Source: an uncultured Armatimonadota bacterium
GTDB taxonomy: Bacteria > Armatimonadota > Fimbriimonadia > Fimbriimonadales > Fimbriimonadaceae
Assembly (NCBI GenBank): GCA_903927025.1
Contig: CAIYLG010000007.1
Span: 1 to 64,000 of the forward strand
DNA: 64,000 nt
Direction: 5' to 3'
Part shown: one piece after another, positions 1 to 9,190 of the stretch
Layout of the letters: every line of letters begins with the position of its first letter
Numbering within the stretch: position 1 is the stretch's first letter
Position numbers and translations under genes: made by a program
The notes under the pieces: model-generated
The model's input: only the letters and a program-made list of their open reading frames with translations
Databases searched by the model: none
Told to the model about the DNA's origin: nothing

Positions 1-83
1 ACAAACTCGCAACCATCAAGCCTGTGGCTCTGGCAAAGGAAATCCTACGGCTCAGAGAGGAACTCAGAAAGTTCGCCCGGTAG
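1..83 (+). CDS. C-terminal tail of an unidentified gene (5' end outside window)
   Basis: An open frame enters from the left edge (codons from base 3) and ends at TAG 81-83. It encodes 26 residues rich in Leu, Glu, Arg and Lys, ending LREELRKFAR, which looks like a charged C-terminal helix. Its stop lies 3 bases before the stop of the convergent helicase gene, a normal arrangement for two real genes meeting tail to tail. The fragment is too short to name a family. It could be noise, since only 78 coding bases are visible. Confidence 0.4.
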   Translation, partial: KLATIKPVALAKEILRLREELRKFAR

Positions 84-86
84 GTC

Positions 87-2423
87 TTAGTTTTGACGGA
101 ACGGCAACTCTTCGGTCGGTTTTAGTTTTGAGGGATCACGATTCCCGGCAGGTAAGAGCAGATCGGTTCGGGCATAGGCTGCACTGCTGACTAGTGAACT
201 GATCGCTCGCATCGTTTCAGGTCGCAAGCCCTGCTCTTTAGCAACATCTTCTAAGATGACCAGTGCATCTTCCATCGTTCTGTCGGCGAGGAATCGGGAT
301 GAAAGGCGCAGGGACCCATTCGTGCTGTCGAACACGCTGAGAAATCTCTTCCCTTTGAGGTCATGAAATTGAACTCCCATTCGGCCCGATGCGTTTCCTA
401 GGTCTGATCGCTCAAATGGCTGAGCGATCAGTAGAGCCTCGAAAAGTAGACTTGCGAGAGCTGCTGTTTCCACCTTCTCCTGATCGAGGGCGGGGTGAAA
501 TAACACGATTGCAGATGACCCGTACTGATTCGAGAACATTGGATGAGGCCAATTCACACCAGTCACATGCTCGATTTGTGGGTATGTCGCAACTATTTCA
601 CTTTGGCCACGGCGCTCTTTGAATCCACTTATTGCCTCTCTCACTTGCGCGTCACACTCAAGAATTAGCGTCTCTCCCATTCCGACCGCACGCCGAAGTC
701 TGCCGGGTTGAACGTTCGGCATAACTTTCACGGGGATGGCCGAAGGCGTTGTTGTGTATCTCTTCTCCTTGCGCACTTGGATTTCTTTTGCGCTGACGCC
801 CACGCGGTACACCCGGTACGCATCCATTAGATGTCGATATACGCCCCCTGGATAGGCTTCCCGCAACGCCTGACCGTAACTTAGCTGTCCCAAGCTTTTG
901 TCGCCAAACATTATCTTGAACTGGCTTTCGCAAGACCGCAATGGGAATCTGCGGTGTGGCTCGTCGCCAGCTTCTCCCTTCATTGATTCAAGTTCTGCGT
1001 CTATCTGGCCGGTTCTTTCTTGTTCGCACAGGTCGATGAAGCCATCGGGCCAGTTTGCAATATCTTCTCTGACGGGCTCATCGGTTCCTCCTGATAGGGC
1101 GTCATTTTCGCCTCCCGAACGAGCGAGGCACATTGCATGTATGTATTGCACACGCCGGTTGCCGAGATACAACGCGCTCTCTTGTAGTGGACGCGAAAGA
1201 AAACGAGAAGTGTCTTCCCAGATGTACTGGTCAACGACCGTGCCCGAATATGCGATGATTACCTCACCCGGCTTACTCCTACCGACCCGACCGATTCTCT
1301 GATGCAGGCTCGTTGCTGAATTCGGGACCCCGATCAGGACTACGGTGTCGAGATTTGAAATATCGAGGCCCAGTTCCATCGCCGAGGTAGCGACAACTCC
1401 ATGCAACTTCGGATCTTGTAAGCGATCTTGAATTCGTTCGCGATCTACCTTTTCATATCCGGAGCGGTAGGGCAGGACACCATATCGTCCGAGGATATCG
1501 CCGTCAGGTTCTTCATCGTCGCCTGGCCCATGACCCCGATTCACGATATCGGCAATCATTTCAACCTGTTTTCGTGAATCAGCGAAGGCCAAAAACCTTC
1601 GACCACTTTGAACCAGCATAGCTAGTAGGTCTGGCAACCCCTTCATCAAATCTGTTCCAGTAGAGGGCTGAACGAAGAAATGCGCCATTGGCTGCCGGGG
1701 CGATCCGTCCCGATCTGGGCCAATAACACGGAAATCGATACCAACTAGCCCCTGCAGATGTTGGTTGGCGTTCTTAAGAGTCGCCGACGCCGCTACGAAG
1801 CCGACGTCGTGTCCTGACAAGTGGCAAGCAGCGTACTGAAGTCGACGCATCAGAAAAGCGCTGTTGGAACCGAACACGCCGGTATATGTGTGAGCCTCAT
1901 CGATTACGACGAGACCGAGTCGCTGAAGGAAAGCAGAGACAGGGCGGTCCTTGGCTTTGGCGAGAAGGGATGCGTGCCAAACGTCTGGAGTTGAAATTAC
2001 AATGTCCGCCTTTCGCAGGATCCGCTCACGTTCTGCTCCTTGCACATCGCCGTCAATCCGACCCACGATTTGATCCGGAAATGCTTTCCTCCAACGCTGT
2101 TCTTGCTCAAAACCCAAAGCCTTCATTGGGTAGAGAGCCAGTGTCGATGACCCTCGCCCTTCCGCTTGCGTCCGCACATGTGCACCGTGAAATAGAACAG
2201 TCTTGCCCGATGCTGTACCCGTAGATAAGCACACGTCGTCACCATCCACGAAGGCTTTAAGGGCATCTATTTGATGCTGATACAATTGCGGCCCGTTGGC
2301 GAGGAAACGGCGCACGGCATCGCACCTAATTACGCCTGCATCGCCATGGATGGCCACCCGACCGGCAAACGACTGAGTGTCGCGTAAAGTCCAGGTCACG
2401 GGCAAGATAAGTTCAGATGCCAT
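87..2423 (-). CDS. DEAD/DEAH-box superfamily 2 helicase, MrfA/YprA-like, with DUF1998-like C-terminus
   Basis: A predicted ATP-dependent nucleic-acid helicase of 778 residues. Numbered from the ATG at 2423, Walker A is STGTASGKT (67-75), the DEAH box is at 175-178, motif III SATL is at 213-216, and motif VI QRIGRVGR is at 375-382 after ELGLDI (motif V). The C-terminal 150 residues (FDSTNGSLRL region) recall the DUF1998 half of MrfA-type helicases, but I see no four-cysteine cluster there. An earlier TTG at 2426 is less likely than the ATG. The gene lies 105 bases downstream of the HEPN-like gene on the same strand, so the two probably form an operon. MrfA/YprA relatives act in DNA repair and several (e.g. 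DrmA of DISARM) act in phage defence. The defence role here is inferred from the neighbouring restriction system. Confidence 0.85.
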   Translation of the reverse strand: MASELILPVTWTLRDTQSFAGRVAIHGDAGVIRCDAVRRFLANGPQLYQHQIDALKAFVDGDDVCLSTGTASGKTVLFHGAHVRTQAEGRGSSTLALYPMKALGFEQEQRWRKAFPDQIVGRIDGDVQGAERERILRKADIVISTPDVWHASLLAKAKDRPVSAFLQRLGLVVIDEAHTYTGVFGSNSAFLMRRLQYAACHLSGHDVGFVAASATLKNANQHLQGLVGIDFRVIGPDRDGSPRQPMAHFFVQPSTGTDLMKGLPDLLAMLVQSGRRFLAFADSRKQVEMIADIVNRGHGPGDDEEPDGDILGRYGVLPYRSGYEKVDRERIQDRLQDPKLHGVVATSAMELGLDISNLDTVVLIGVPNSATSLHQRIGRVGRSKPGEVIIAYSGTVVDQYIWEDTSRFLSRPLQESALYLGNRRVQYIHAMCLARSGGENDALSGGTDEPVREDIANWPDGFIDLCEQERTGQIDAELESMKGEAGDEPHRRFPLRSCESQFKIMFGDKSLGQLSYGQALREAYPGGVYRHLMDAYRVYRVGVSAKEIQVRKEKRYTTTPSAIPVKVMPNVQPGRLRRAVGMGETLILECDAQVREAISGFKERRGQSEIVATYPQIEHVTGVNWPHPMFSNQYGSSAIVLFHPALDQEKVETAALASLLFEALLIAQPFERSDLGNASGRMGVQFHDLKGKRFLSVFDSTNGSLRLSSRFLADRTMEDALVILEDVAKEQGLRPETMRAISSLVSSAAYARTDLLLPAGNRDPSKLKPTEELPFRQN

Positions 2424-2528
2424 CAAGCTATCGTATCTTACGTGTCCCTAATTAATCTTTAATTGAGGTCCTGCCTCAGCAAAATCCCTCTTGTCTGCGA
2501 CACACACGACGCTCTCAGATCTCAACTA

Positions 2529-4499
2529 TTAGCTGTGGTGCGTCTCAAAGGTGGGGACTTTGTCAAGCATCTCAAGAACTTTGACCCAGTTCACGAGCTG
2601 TTGCGTCGCCCCTTCCAAATCCAGTCCGTCGTGATCCGGGTGAGCAACAGAGGTGTTTCGAAATCTGTACACTTCCCCTAGAATTGGAGCAAGTTCTGGA
2701 TCGAGTGAATCCGAAAAAGCGCGAGTAACGTCTTTCCACACGCCTCCCGGGTGGGCCACTTGATTAGCCGTGGCGAAGCTCAAGCAGTACAGCAAAAGCG
2801 CAATGGCATTGCGCTTTTCGTTGTTAGCCAGGGTCTTTCTAAGCTCCCTTGTTCGGATTTCAAATGTCTGCCGTTCACGTTCGGGGACCCGTCCAAAATC
2901 CGGATTAAAATAAGCGAAGCGATTCTCACCCGACGGTACTCCCCGCTGCATGCGTTTCTTGATGGCTTCAAAGCAAGATCTCTCTAAGGGCCCTATTAGC
3001 GCCGCGAAACGTGTGTTAAGCCTATGGTTTCCGACTACAGCGTCGACCGCCAAATCATTGATCACTCCGACGACTTCATCGGAAAACGGCATCTCACAAC
3101 CTGCGCCTTTGAGAGTCTGCGCAATTTCTTTCCGGGTATTCTCGATTTCCGCCTCGCGACGTATGACCGACTCGAGACTGCCCTCAAGGACGTTCACCGT
3201 GACCTCTCGTACAGCAAGGTTTGCGGCGCGACGATCCAACTGGTTTCGGCGCAGCTTTTCCCCAGCTTCAGTGACCGTCCGGTAATGAACGTTTTGGGAG
3301 TTCCAGCTCAAGTGGCGATCTCGAATTCCTCCGACCAAGTAGATTAGGGCGTCTTGAGGCTCGTCAGCGTAGAGGCTCATCAGATGCTGAAACTGAGCAG
3401 CATTTGGCGATGCATGGTGGTATGCCCTTAACTCCGAAGGGGAATCTCCAGCGATCACACAGAGATCCCGCCACTCTAGGTCTATTGTCGATGGCCCTCC
3501 TCCGAAATTACATGGGTAGTAGGCGCGCACACATCCAGGAGCAATTTGCATCTTGGACTCGACGAGCGCATTGAAGCAGAACAGGGAAGGCCATGTTATC
3601 CTCAGGACCCGGCAATGAGTTAGAAGCCGGGGGAATCGCTCAATTTCGCGATGTATGTCCAGGACATAATCGGCAAGGTCCTGTGACAATAAGGGAGAAG
3701 GATCAGCAATCAGCACTATCGGAAATTCCGGATCCGCTATCAGCTTCGCCAAGTGCGCTTCCGCAATTTCGCCCTCCGGGACTTCTTCGTCGAAGTATGC
3801 CGAAGTCATATATTGGCTCGGCCACTCACCATCCCTCAGTTCGGAGACGTCAGATTGAAAGGCGTCCACTCCATACGAACGGGCGATTTCATCGGCTGCT
3901 GTGATACACGGTTCGGACGGCGGGATTAACCAGGCCGCACCACGACCGGCTGCAGAGTTGGGAAAGTACCGCGGATACAGTGGACGAATTTCCGGTGCAT
4001 GAGGGTCAGATAGCTTGCATGCCTCCCGATCCAGTTCAAATCTAATCCACCTTCTCCCAAAATGATCGCCTGGCGGTTCAATGTCGAGGTCGAGGCTAAT
4101 CGAATCGTCAGACTGATCCAAGTCCGTCGCCTCAATGCACTCCCTAGCAATTAGCTTGTCATCTCTGAAATGCTCTAACTTAATCTGAATCCAAGTGTAG
4201 TCATCCGTCAACACCTCAGTGCTAAGCCTCACGGACTCCGAAAGCTGCAGTGACCATTCGCCGAGTTGTAGAGATGGCAACGACTGAATCGGCAAGTCGC
4301 CCACTCTCGCTTGAAAGAGACAATGGAGAAACATCTCATAGACGGAACAAGCTATTGCGGATGGGAACGGCTCCAACTCGCTATACCGAGAACGACGGGC
4401 GTTGACGTATTTGGAATAGTTCCTGTCAGCAAGAAGATCTTTAGCGGTAAATACGACTGCATCCGCCACATGACATTCCAAATAGTCAAGTTCAATCAT
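2529..4499 (-). CDS. large protein with C-terminal HEPN-like motif, partner of the helicase
   Basis: A 656-residue protein of unknown family. Near the C-terminus it carries RFRNTSVAH (612-620). The R614 to H620 spacing fits the R-x4-6-H signature of HEPN ribonucleases, here set in helices with the flanking LLLYCLSFATANQVAHPG and LEGATQQLVNWV segments. The central part (roughly 250-370) has an alternating hydrophobic pattern with IVLIADP, CRVLRITWPS and GCVRAYYP, which reminds me of uncharacterised large proteins found near defence genes; this is only a resemblance. No membrane segment or signal peptide is visible. It is the first gene of a pair with the helicase. A role as a nuclease or effector component of a two-gene system is an inference. 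Confidence 0.7.
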   Translation of the reverse strand: MIELDYLECHVADAVVFTAKDLLADRNYSKYVNARRSRYSELEPFPSAIACSVYEMFLHCLFQARVGDLPIQSLPSLQLGEWSLQLSESVRLSTEVLTDDYTWIQIKLEHFRDDKLIARECIEATDLDQSDDSISLDLDIEPPGDHFGRRWIRFELDREACKLSDPHAPEIRPLYPRYFPNSAAGRGAAWLIPPSEPCITAADEIARSYGVDAFQSDVSELRDGEWPSQYMTSAYFDEEVPEGEIAEAHLAKLIADPEFPIVLIADPSPLLSQDLADYVLDIHREIERFPRLLTHCRVLRITWPSLFCFNALVESKMQIAPGCVRAYYPCNFGGGPSTIDLEWRDLCVIAGDSPSELRAYHHASPNAAQFQHLMSLYADEPQDALIYLVGGIRDRHLSWNSQNVHYRTVTEAGEKLRRNQLDRRAANLAVREVTVNVLEGSLESVIRREAEIENTRKEIAQTLKGAGCEMPFSDEVVGVINDLAVDAVVGNHRLNTRFAALIGPLERSCFEAIKKRMQRGVPSGENRFAYFNPDFGRVPERERQTFEIRTRELRKTLANNEKRNAIALLLYCLSFATANQVAHPGGVWKDVTRAFSDSLDPELAPILGEVYRFRNTSVAHPDHDGLDLEGATQQLVNWVKVLEMLDKVPTFETHHS

Positions 4500-5018
4500 T
4501 TCGGTGTTCTGAGGATATCTGAATCAATAGCCAGGTCAAATTGACTCGTGGCGAGTGCTCCATGTCCGATTATCGCCTGCATAAAATGCCTAGAGGAGAG
4601 TTTGCTCCGATCTCGGTCCCCAACCTTTTGCGACCAGACGCTTCGGGTTCGATCCTTTCCCCCGACTGATTTGATCAATCTGGTCCAAATCGGATCAGGA
4701 GTTAAACGACCACCAGGAAAAGGATTTCCCAGCGTTTCTGTCCCAGAAAAGGAGGGGGGCTTGTACCCAATCTGTACCATGTAACCCATTTTGACGGGTT
4801 TAGGTTCGAATAGCGGCTGCCCGTCCTGGACAGTTTTCAAACATCGATCCGAGGATGGACAGACCTAAGCTTTGCTAGGGTGCTGCCGTCTCTTGAGACT
4901 CCCGAAGCCTGCTTTGTAGGTTCAGGCTAATTTCCGCCCGTTCCAGGGGTTGAAGATGTAACCGACCCTTCGACCATCTTGATGCACGTTGCCATTTACA
5001 TGCGCCCGAGGTCGCAGA
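4500..5018. other. intergenic region upstream of the HEPN gene and downstream of hsdR
   Basis: No convincing gene. A 114-codon open frame on the minus strand (4496-4840, TTG start) ends overlapping the ATG of the HEPN gene by four bases (ATGA). That makes a coupled small gene conceivable, but its sequence shows no recognisable domain and I rate it about 0.25. The region holds one copy of a 28-bp direct repeat (4815-4842) whose partner is at 14465-14492. A stretch TAGGTTCGAA at 4801-4810 resembles a tRNA T-arm. Confidence 0.5.
4815..4842. repeat. 28-bp direct repeat, left copy
   Basis: Matches 14465-14492 in 26 of 28 positions, with an exact 16-base core tggacagttttcaaac. It starts with ggctgcccg, the same bases as the acceptor end of the tRNA-Gln gene at 16029. 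The two copies bracket hsdR-hsdS-hsdM-fic. A boundary or insertion scar of that block is inferred. Confidence 0.65.
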
Positions 5019-8000
5019 TCATCCGGCCATAGCGTAAACGCTCTTGCCGCTCTCGGGGTACTTCTCGTAGAAGTGGTCAAACACTGCAGAGCACTTGTCT
5101 TTGTAGATATCCGGCCCGTACTTGTCGGGAAGGCCCTTGTCCAAGCAATCATCAATCACGAGCCGAACGCGAGAGAAGGAGCTGCGTTTCTGTCGCCAGT
5201 CGATCACCATGTACTCCTTGAGCTGCGCCAGCATCTCCCGCGCCACCTTCTTGACTTCCTTCCGCTCGGCGTCGGAAAGATCCGGCGAAGGCCGCGTGAG
5301 GATGTCAAAAATAACTAGCTCCTCTTCTGTCATCTGCTCCCGCACATGCCGCTGTTGTTCTTCGCTCATCCCCTGCGCGAGGTTAACAAGCTCAACAAAC
5401 AGCTGCTCAATGCTGGCCGCGCCCGTGTTGTAAGCTTCAATTAAGTCGTTGAATTTGTCAAGGAAGTCGATGCGGGTTTTGTTGAGCAGAATCAGCTTGT
5501 CCAGTTGTGCCTTGATCGCTGCCTTTAGCGCTTCGATTTCCGTCTGCTTCTGCTGAGACTTTTTGAATTTGGCATTGAGTGCCTCGAAGTCAATCTTGGA
5601 CAGGTCTACTTTTGGTATCTCACGGACCGTATAGCCAGCACCGACAATCGACGCATCCAGGACTTTTTCGATGCTCGCCAGAACGTCGTCCAGCTTCATC
5701 GGCGTCGGGGCAAGTTTGGTCTTGATGGACGCTGCAATCACGCCCAAACACAGGACCCTGCTCATAAATTCGATGGCCGAACGGTGCGGTTTCACCGCGG
5801 CATACAGCGTCTCAACGAGTCGGACGTGACCCAAAAACTCTTTCCTGAGTGGATCGGGTGCTATCAGCTTTTCGACCGCCTGCACTACCAGCGACAGCCT
5901 CTCCATCGATCCCGCCGCCGCTGCCTCGATCGCGTCCAGACTCACATCACACACTTTGCAGAACTCATCCGCCTGCTCTACCGCGGTACGAAGCATCTCG
6001 GCAAGCTTGTCCTTATCTCGCACCGGGGTCTCTCCACTGCCGCCCTTTCCGTAAATCGCCAGCGCTTTCTCGAGGGACAGGAACACGTTGGCGTAATCCA
6101 CGATCACGCCGGAATGCTTGCCAGGAAACACTCGGTTTGCTCTGGCAATCGTCTGCATCAAGGTGTGATTGCGCATCGGCTTGTCCAGATACACAGTGGA
6201 GCAGGACGGCGCATCAAAGCCGGTCAGCCACATGGCACAAACGAACACAATTCGCAACGGATCTTCTGTGGCCTTGAACTTCTCGTCAAGTTGCTCTTTG
6301 TTCATCCGTTCGCGGTGTGGAACGATATCCAGCCCGCGAGCCTTCATCGTCTCAATCTCGTTCTGCTCGGGCGAGACGATCACGGCCATATCCGTCGATC
6401 TCAAGATATGAAGCCGTTCGGTCAGCTCGGTTCGCTCAGCATCAGGAATGCCGTCACGTCGAAGCCGCTTCTCAACGCGGTCAAACTCCTTTGACCAATA
6501 CTTCCAAACCTTGTCGTACATGCGCAGGGCGGTTGCCTTGTCGATCGAAACGACCATCGCCTTGCCTTGAAAGCCGCGACCGAGGAAGTGGGAAACAATG
6601 TCCTTGGCCACTGTCTCAAGGCGGTCATCACGCGTGATGAGGTGATACTGCTTACCGAGTAATTTCTCCAGACGGTCTTCTGCATCTTCGTCCAGTCCAG
6701 CCGCCTCCACCACGTTGTAGATATCCTCGTTGAGCCGCGGGTTCACGAGTTGAAGTTCGGGCGTTCGGTTCTCGTAGAACAGCGGAACCGTGGCCTTGTC
6801 TTCTACCGACTGTTGGAAGTCGTAAATCGATACGTAGTCGCCAAAGATCTCCCTGGTCCGCTCTTCCCCAGCAATCAGAGGGGTGCCGGTAAACGCGACG
6901 AAGGTCGCGTTCGGCAGAGCCGCCCGCATGTTCATAGCCATCGTGTCGTATTGGCTCCGATGCGCTTCGTCGACAAGCACGATCACGTCGCGCCGGTCGC
7001 ATAAGACCTCGCTGGTCTGAAACTTGTGGATCAGGGTGAACACATAGCGGTGGTTGCCGCCCACCAGCTCTCGGAGATTAGCTTCAGAGGTTGCGTGGCA
7101 CTGCTTACTCTCCGCATCACTCACCGCACTACATGCCTTAAATGTCTTGGCAATCTGGTCATCCAGTTCCACTCGGTCGGTGATGATCACAAACGTCCAG
7201 TTGCCGGGGTGCTTGCGCAGAATCTTCTGTGCGAAGAACACCATCGAGAAGCTCTTGCCGGAACCCTGGGTATGCCAAAACACGCCGCCCTGTCCCGTCA
7301 GTGAGTCCCGCGCCTTTAACGAAGCAAGGATCGCGTTGTTTACGCCCAAAAACTGGTGGTTCTGGCCGACGATCTTGGCCGTGCCTGCAGAGAGTTCGCT
7401 GAATAGCGTGAAGTTCTCGACCAAGTCCAATAGCCGTGCCGGCTCGCAGGTGCCCCGAAGAACGACCTCAAGCGATATCTTGCGCGGCTCGTTTTCCGTC
7501 TCGATCCGCTTCCATTCAAAGAACCGCTCCCAGTCGGCAGTGAGGGAGCCCACATGGCTGTCCGTTCCGTTGCTGGTGATCAGCAGGGCGTTGTACGCAA
7601 ACAAGCTAGGGATGCCGTTCAGCGGGTGCTTGTAGCTGGTGAGGTTCTCATCGAAGCCTGCCCTGTCATCCACGCCTGGCTTCTTGAACTCCAGCACGAC
7701 CAGCGGCAGGCCGTTTACGAAAAGAATGACGTCTGGGATTGCCGCGTACATCGGCCCCTGAATCTTGAGCTGACTGATAGCCAAGAAGTCGTTGCTTAGA
7801 ACGTGTTGCCAATCCAAAACACGGACGCGTTCTTGCTTCTGTCCGCCATGCTGCTGATCGGGCACAGAAACCAGCACACCGTTCTTGAGAAGCTCATAGA
7901 CCTCGCGGTTCGCCCCAACCAGTCCCATGCCGCTTCGGTCCGAAGTTATTTGGTCGATCGCACTCTGAATTGCCGACTGAGGCAACGTCGGATTGAGCTT

Positions 8001-8177
8001 ATCCAAACAAGATCGCAATCGGGATTCGAGAACAACCTCAGCGTTTAAATTCCTCCCAAGCAAGGAATCAGAGGCATCAGATTCGTTTGCCGCACTCGAT
8101 ACAGCCCAACCCATTGACCCCAGCAGCGCAAGCGCTGGCTGCTCAACTAGCTGATCTTCGGAGTAGTCGTGCCCCAT
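5019..8177 (-). CDS. hsdR: type I restriction enzyme R subunit (nuclease and translocase)
   Basis: A 1052-residue motor and cleavage subunit of a type I restriction-modification complex, which translocates DNA by ATP hydrolysis and cuts unmodified DNA. The N-terminal PD-(D/E)xK nuclease shows D149 (IPDV) and E163/K165 (LEFKK). Helicase motifs follow: QGSGKS (304-309), DEAH (403-406) and FTGTPL. The length is normal for the family and the frame is intact. It is the last gene of the minus-strand order hsdM-hsdS-(fragment)-unknown-hsdR. The start is ATG at 8177; about 190 noncoding bases separate it from the unknown gene upstream, so it may have its own promoter. Confidence 0.95.
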   Translation of the reverse strand: MGHDYSEDQLVEQPALALLGSMGWAVSSAANESDASDSLLGRNLNAEVVLESRLRSCLDKLNPTLPQSAIQSAIDQITSDRSGMGLVGANREVYELLKNGVLVSVPDQQHGGQKQERVRVLDWQHVLSNDFLAISQLKIQGPMYAAIPDVILFVNGLPLVVLEFKKPGVDDRAGFDENLTSYKHPLNGIPSLFAYNALLITSNGTDSHVGSLTADWERFFEWKRIETENEPRKISLEVVLRGTCEPARLLDLVENFTLFSELSAGTAKIVGQNHQFLGVNNAILASLKARDSLTGQGGVFWHTQGSGKSFSMVFFAQKILRKHPGNWTFVIITDRVELDDQIAKTFKACSAVSDAESKQCHATSEANLRELVGGNHRYVFTLIHKFQTSEVLCDRRDVIVLVDEAHRSQYDTMAMNMRAALPNATFVAFTGTPLIAGEERTREIFGDYVSIYDFQQSVEDKATVPLFYENRTPELQLVNPRLNEDIYNVVEAAGLDEDAEDRLEKLLGKQYHLITRDDRLETVAKDIVSHFLGRGFQGKAMVVSIDKATALRMYDKVWKYWSKEFDRVEKRLRRDGIPDAERTELTERLHILRSTDMAVIVSPEQNEIETMKARGLDIVPHRERMNKEQLDEKFKATEDPLRIVFVCAMWLTGFDAPSCSTVYLDKPMRNHTLMQTIARANRVFPGKHSGVIVDYANVFLSLEKALAIYGKGGSGETPVRDKDKLAEMLRTAVEQADEFCKVCDVSLDAIEAAAAGSMERLSLVVQAVEKLIAPDPLRKEFLGHVRLVETLYAAVKPHRSAIEFMSRVLCLGVIAASIKTKLAPTPMKLDDVLASIEKVLDASIVGAGYTVREIPKVDLSKIDFEALNAKFKKSQQKQTEIEALKAAIKAQLDKLILLNKTRIDFLDKFNDLIEAYNTGAASIEQLFVELVNLAQGMSEEQQRHVREQMTEEELVIFDILTRPSPDLSDAERKEVKKVAREMLAQLKEYMVIDWRQKRSSFSRVRLVIDDCLDKGLPDKYGPDIYKDKCSAVFDHFYEKYPESGKSVYAMAG

Positions 8178-8370
8178 GAATCTGATCTTATGTTACCAAC
8201 CGTATCTTTGATACAGTAGGGCAACACCTATCTTCTGGCGATGCTCGGTAATAACGAAGCCTGGCGGACGAATCTCCACTCATAAGCACCACTGGCGGCC
8301 CGAAAGCTCGACCACCCTGGCCGGTATCCTTCAAAGTCGAGACAGAATTTTGATACAGAGCAATTATCTG

Positions 8371-8958
8371 TTAACCGCCGAAAGACCATTCGACACTCAT
8401 CGTTTGCGGAATGCCTAGGGCAACGGCAGCTTCAAAGCCATACCGGCATGTTATCGCATCCGCCTTGCTGTGCTCACCGATCGGAGCACCGAACTCGAGC
8501 ACATTCGCTAAAGAGGGCCGACTTGTTTCGCCCAGGACAAGGGCACAGGTAGCCAGGTCTAGAATCTCAAGAATCGGTTGAGCTCCGGCAGATGGACGAA
8601 CAAGAACGAGCCGGTCACCGCCGCATGGTCGCCATATATTTGGGCCATCCATCGGTTCTGTAGGTGGCTCGCCCGCATTCATTCGGTCACAGATCTGCCT
8701 ACAAAGCGTTCCTGAGACTTCCTCCCACGAGAGTAAGAACCAGGCGGGCAAGTCTTGCTCTCGGTTCGAAATGGTGAGGTAGTCGCCATCGCGAAACTGC
8801 CAATAGTCGGCGATCGTCCAACCCTCCTTGTTGTCTGCATCGAGTACGGAGTTACAGCGAACCCAAAGTGCAAAGTCACCCATCCTTGGCGACCATCGGA
8901 TTGTTTCGTCGCTACCAAATCGACGGATCAAAGGCTCTTGTCTTGAATTCGCGGACAT
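8371..8958 (-). CDS. hypothetical protein inside the hsd locus
   Basis: A 195-residue protein I do not recognise. It is rich in Trp, Asp and Arg (repeated W in WSPRMGDFALW, WTIADYW and WFLLSWEEV), with no signal peptide or membrane helix. It looks like a soluble small-domain protein. It lies between hsdS and hsdR on the same strand, the position where type I loci often carry passenger genes (toxins, anti-restriction or accessory defence genes). The start is ATG at 8958. A link to the restriction system is inferred only from position. Confidence 0.65.
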   Translation of the reverse strand: MSANSRQEPLIRRFGSDETIRWSPRMGDFALWVRCNSVLDADNKEGWTIADYWQFRDGDYLTISNREQDLPAWFLLSWEEVSGTLCRQICDRMNAGEPPTEPMDGPNIWRPCGGDRLVLVRPSAGAQPILEILDLATCALVLGETSRPSLANVLEFGAPIGEHSKADAITCRYGFEAAVALGIPQTMSVEWSFGG

Positions 8959-8980
8959 ATGCTTGATCCTGTAGCAGATT

Positions 8981-9151
8981 TCAAATCATCTGCGAATACT
9001 TGGCGTGTTCTCGATATTCGTCATTCAAATGGCGTTGGAGCAGGCTTATGTTCTCGAAGGGATTGGACTCGTAATTCGCGAAGCTCAACCTAAATAGCTC
9101 GTTGGATTCATCAAATGCTTCTCCTTTCTCTATGCGGCATGCATCAGCAAA
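8981..9151 (-). pseudogene. small coding-like fragment between hsdS and the unknown gene
   Basis: A 56-codon open stretch runs from just after a TGA (9154-9152) to a TGA at 8983-8981, reading ...GEAFDESNELFRL...HAKYSQMI. It looks protein-like but has no ATG or GTG, only one internal TTG. A neighbouring frame upstream, ending MPFALSDLLMHAA before TAG, would join it by a frameshift. I read this as the remnant of a small gene broken by a frameshift. It could also be a 34-residue gene starting at the TTG. Confidence 0.3.
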
Positions 9152-9190
9152 TCAGAGAGAGCGAAGGGCATCAGCTCAAGGCGCTTCCAA

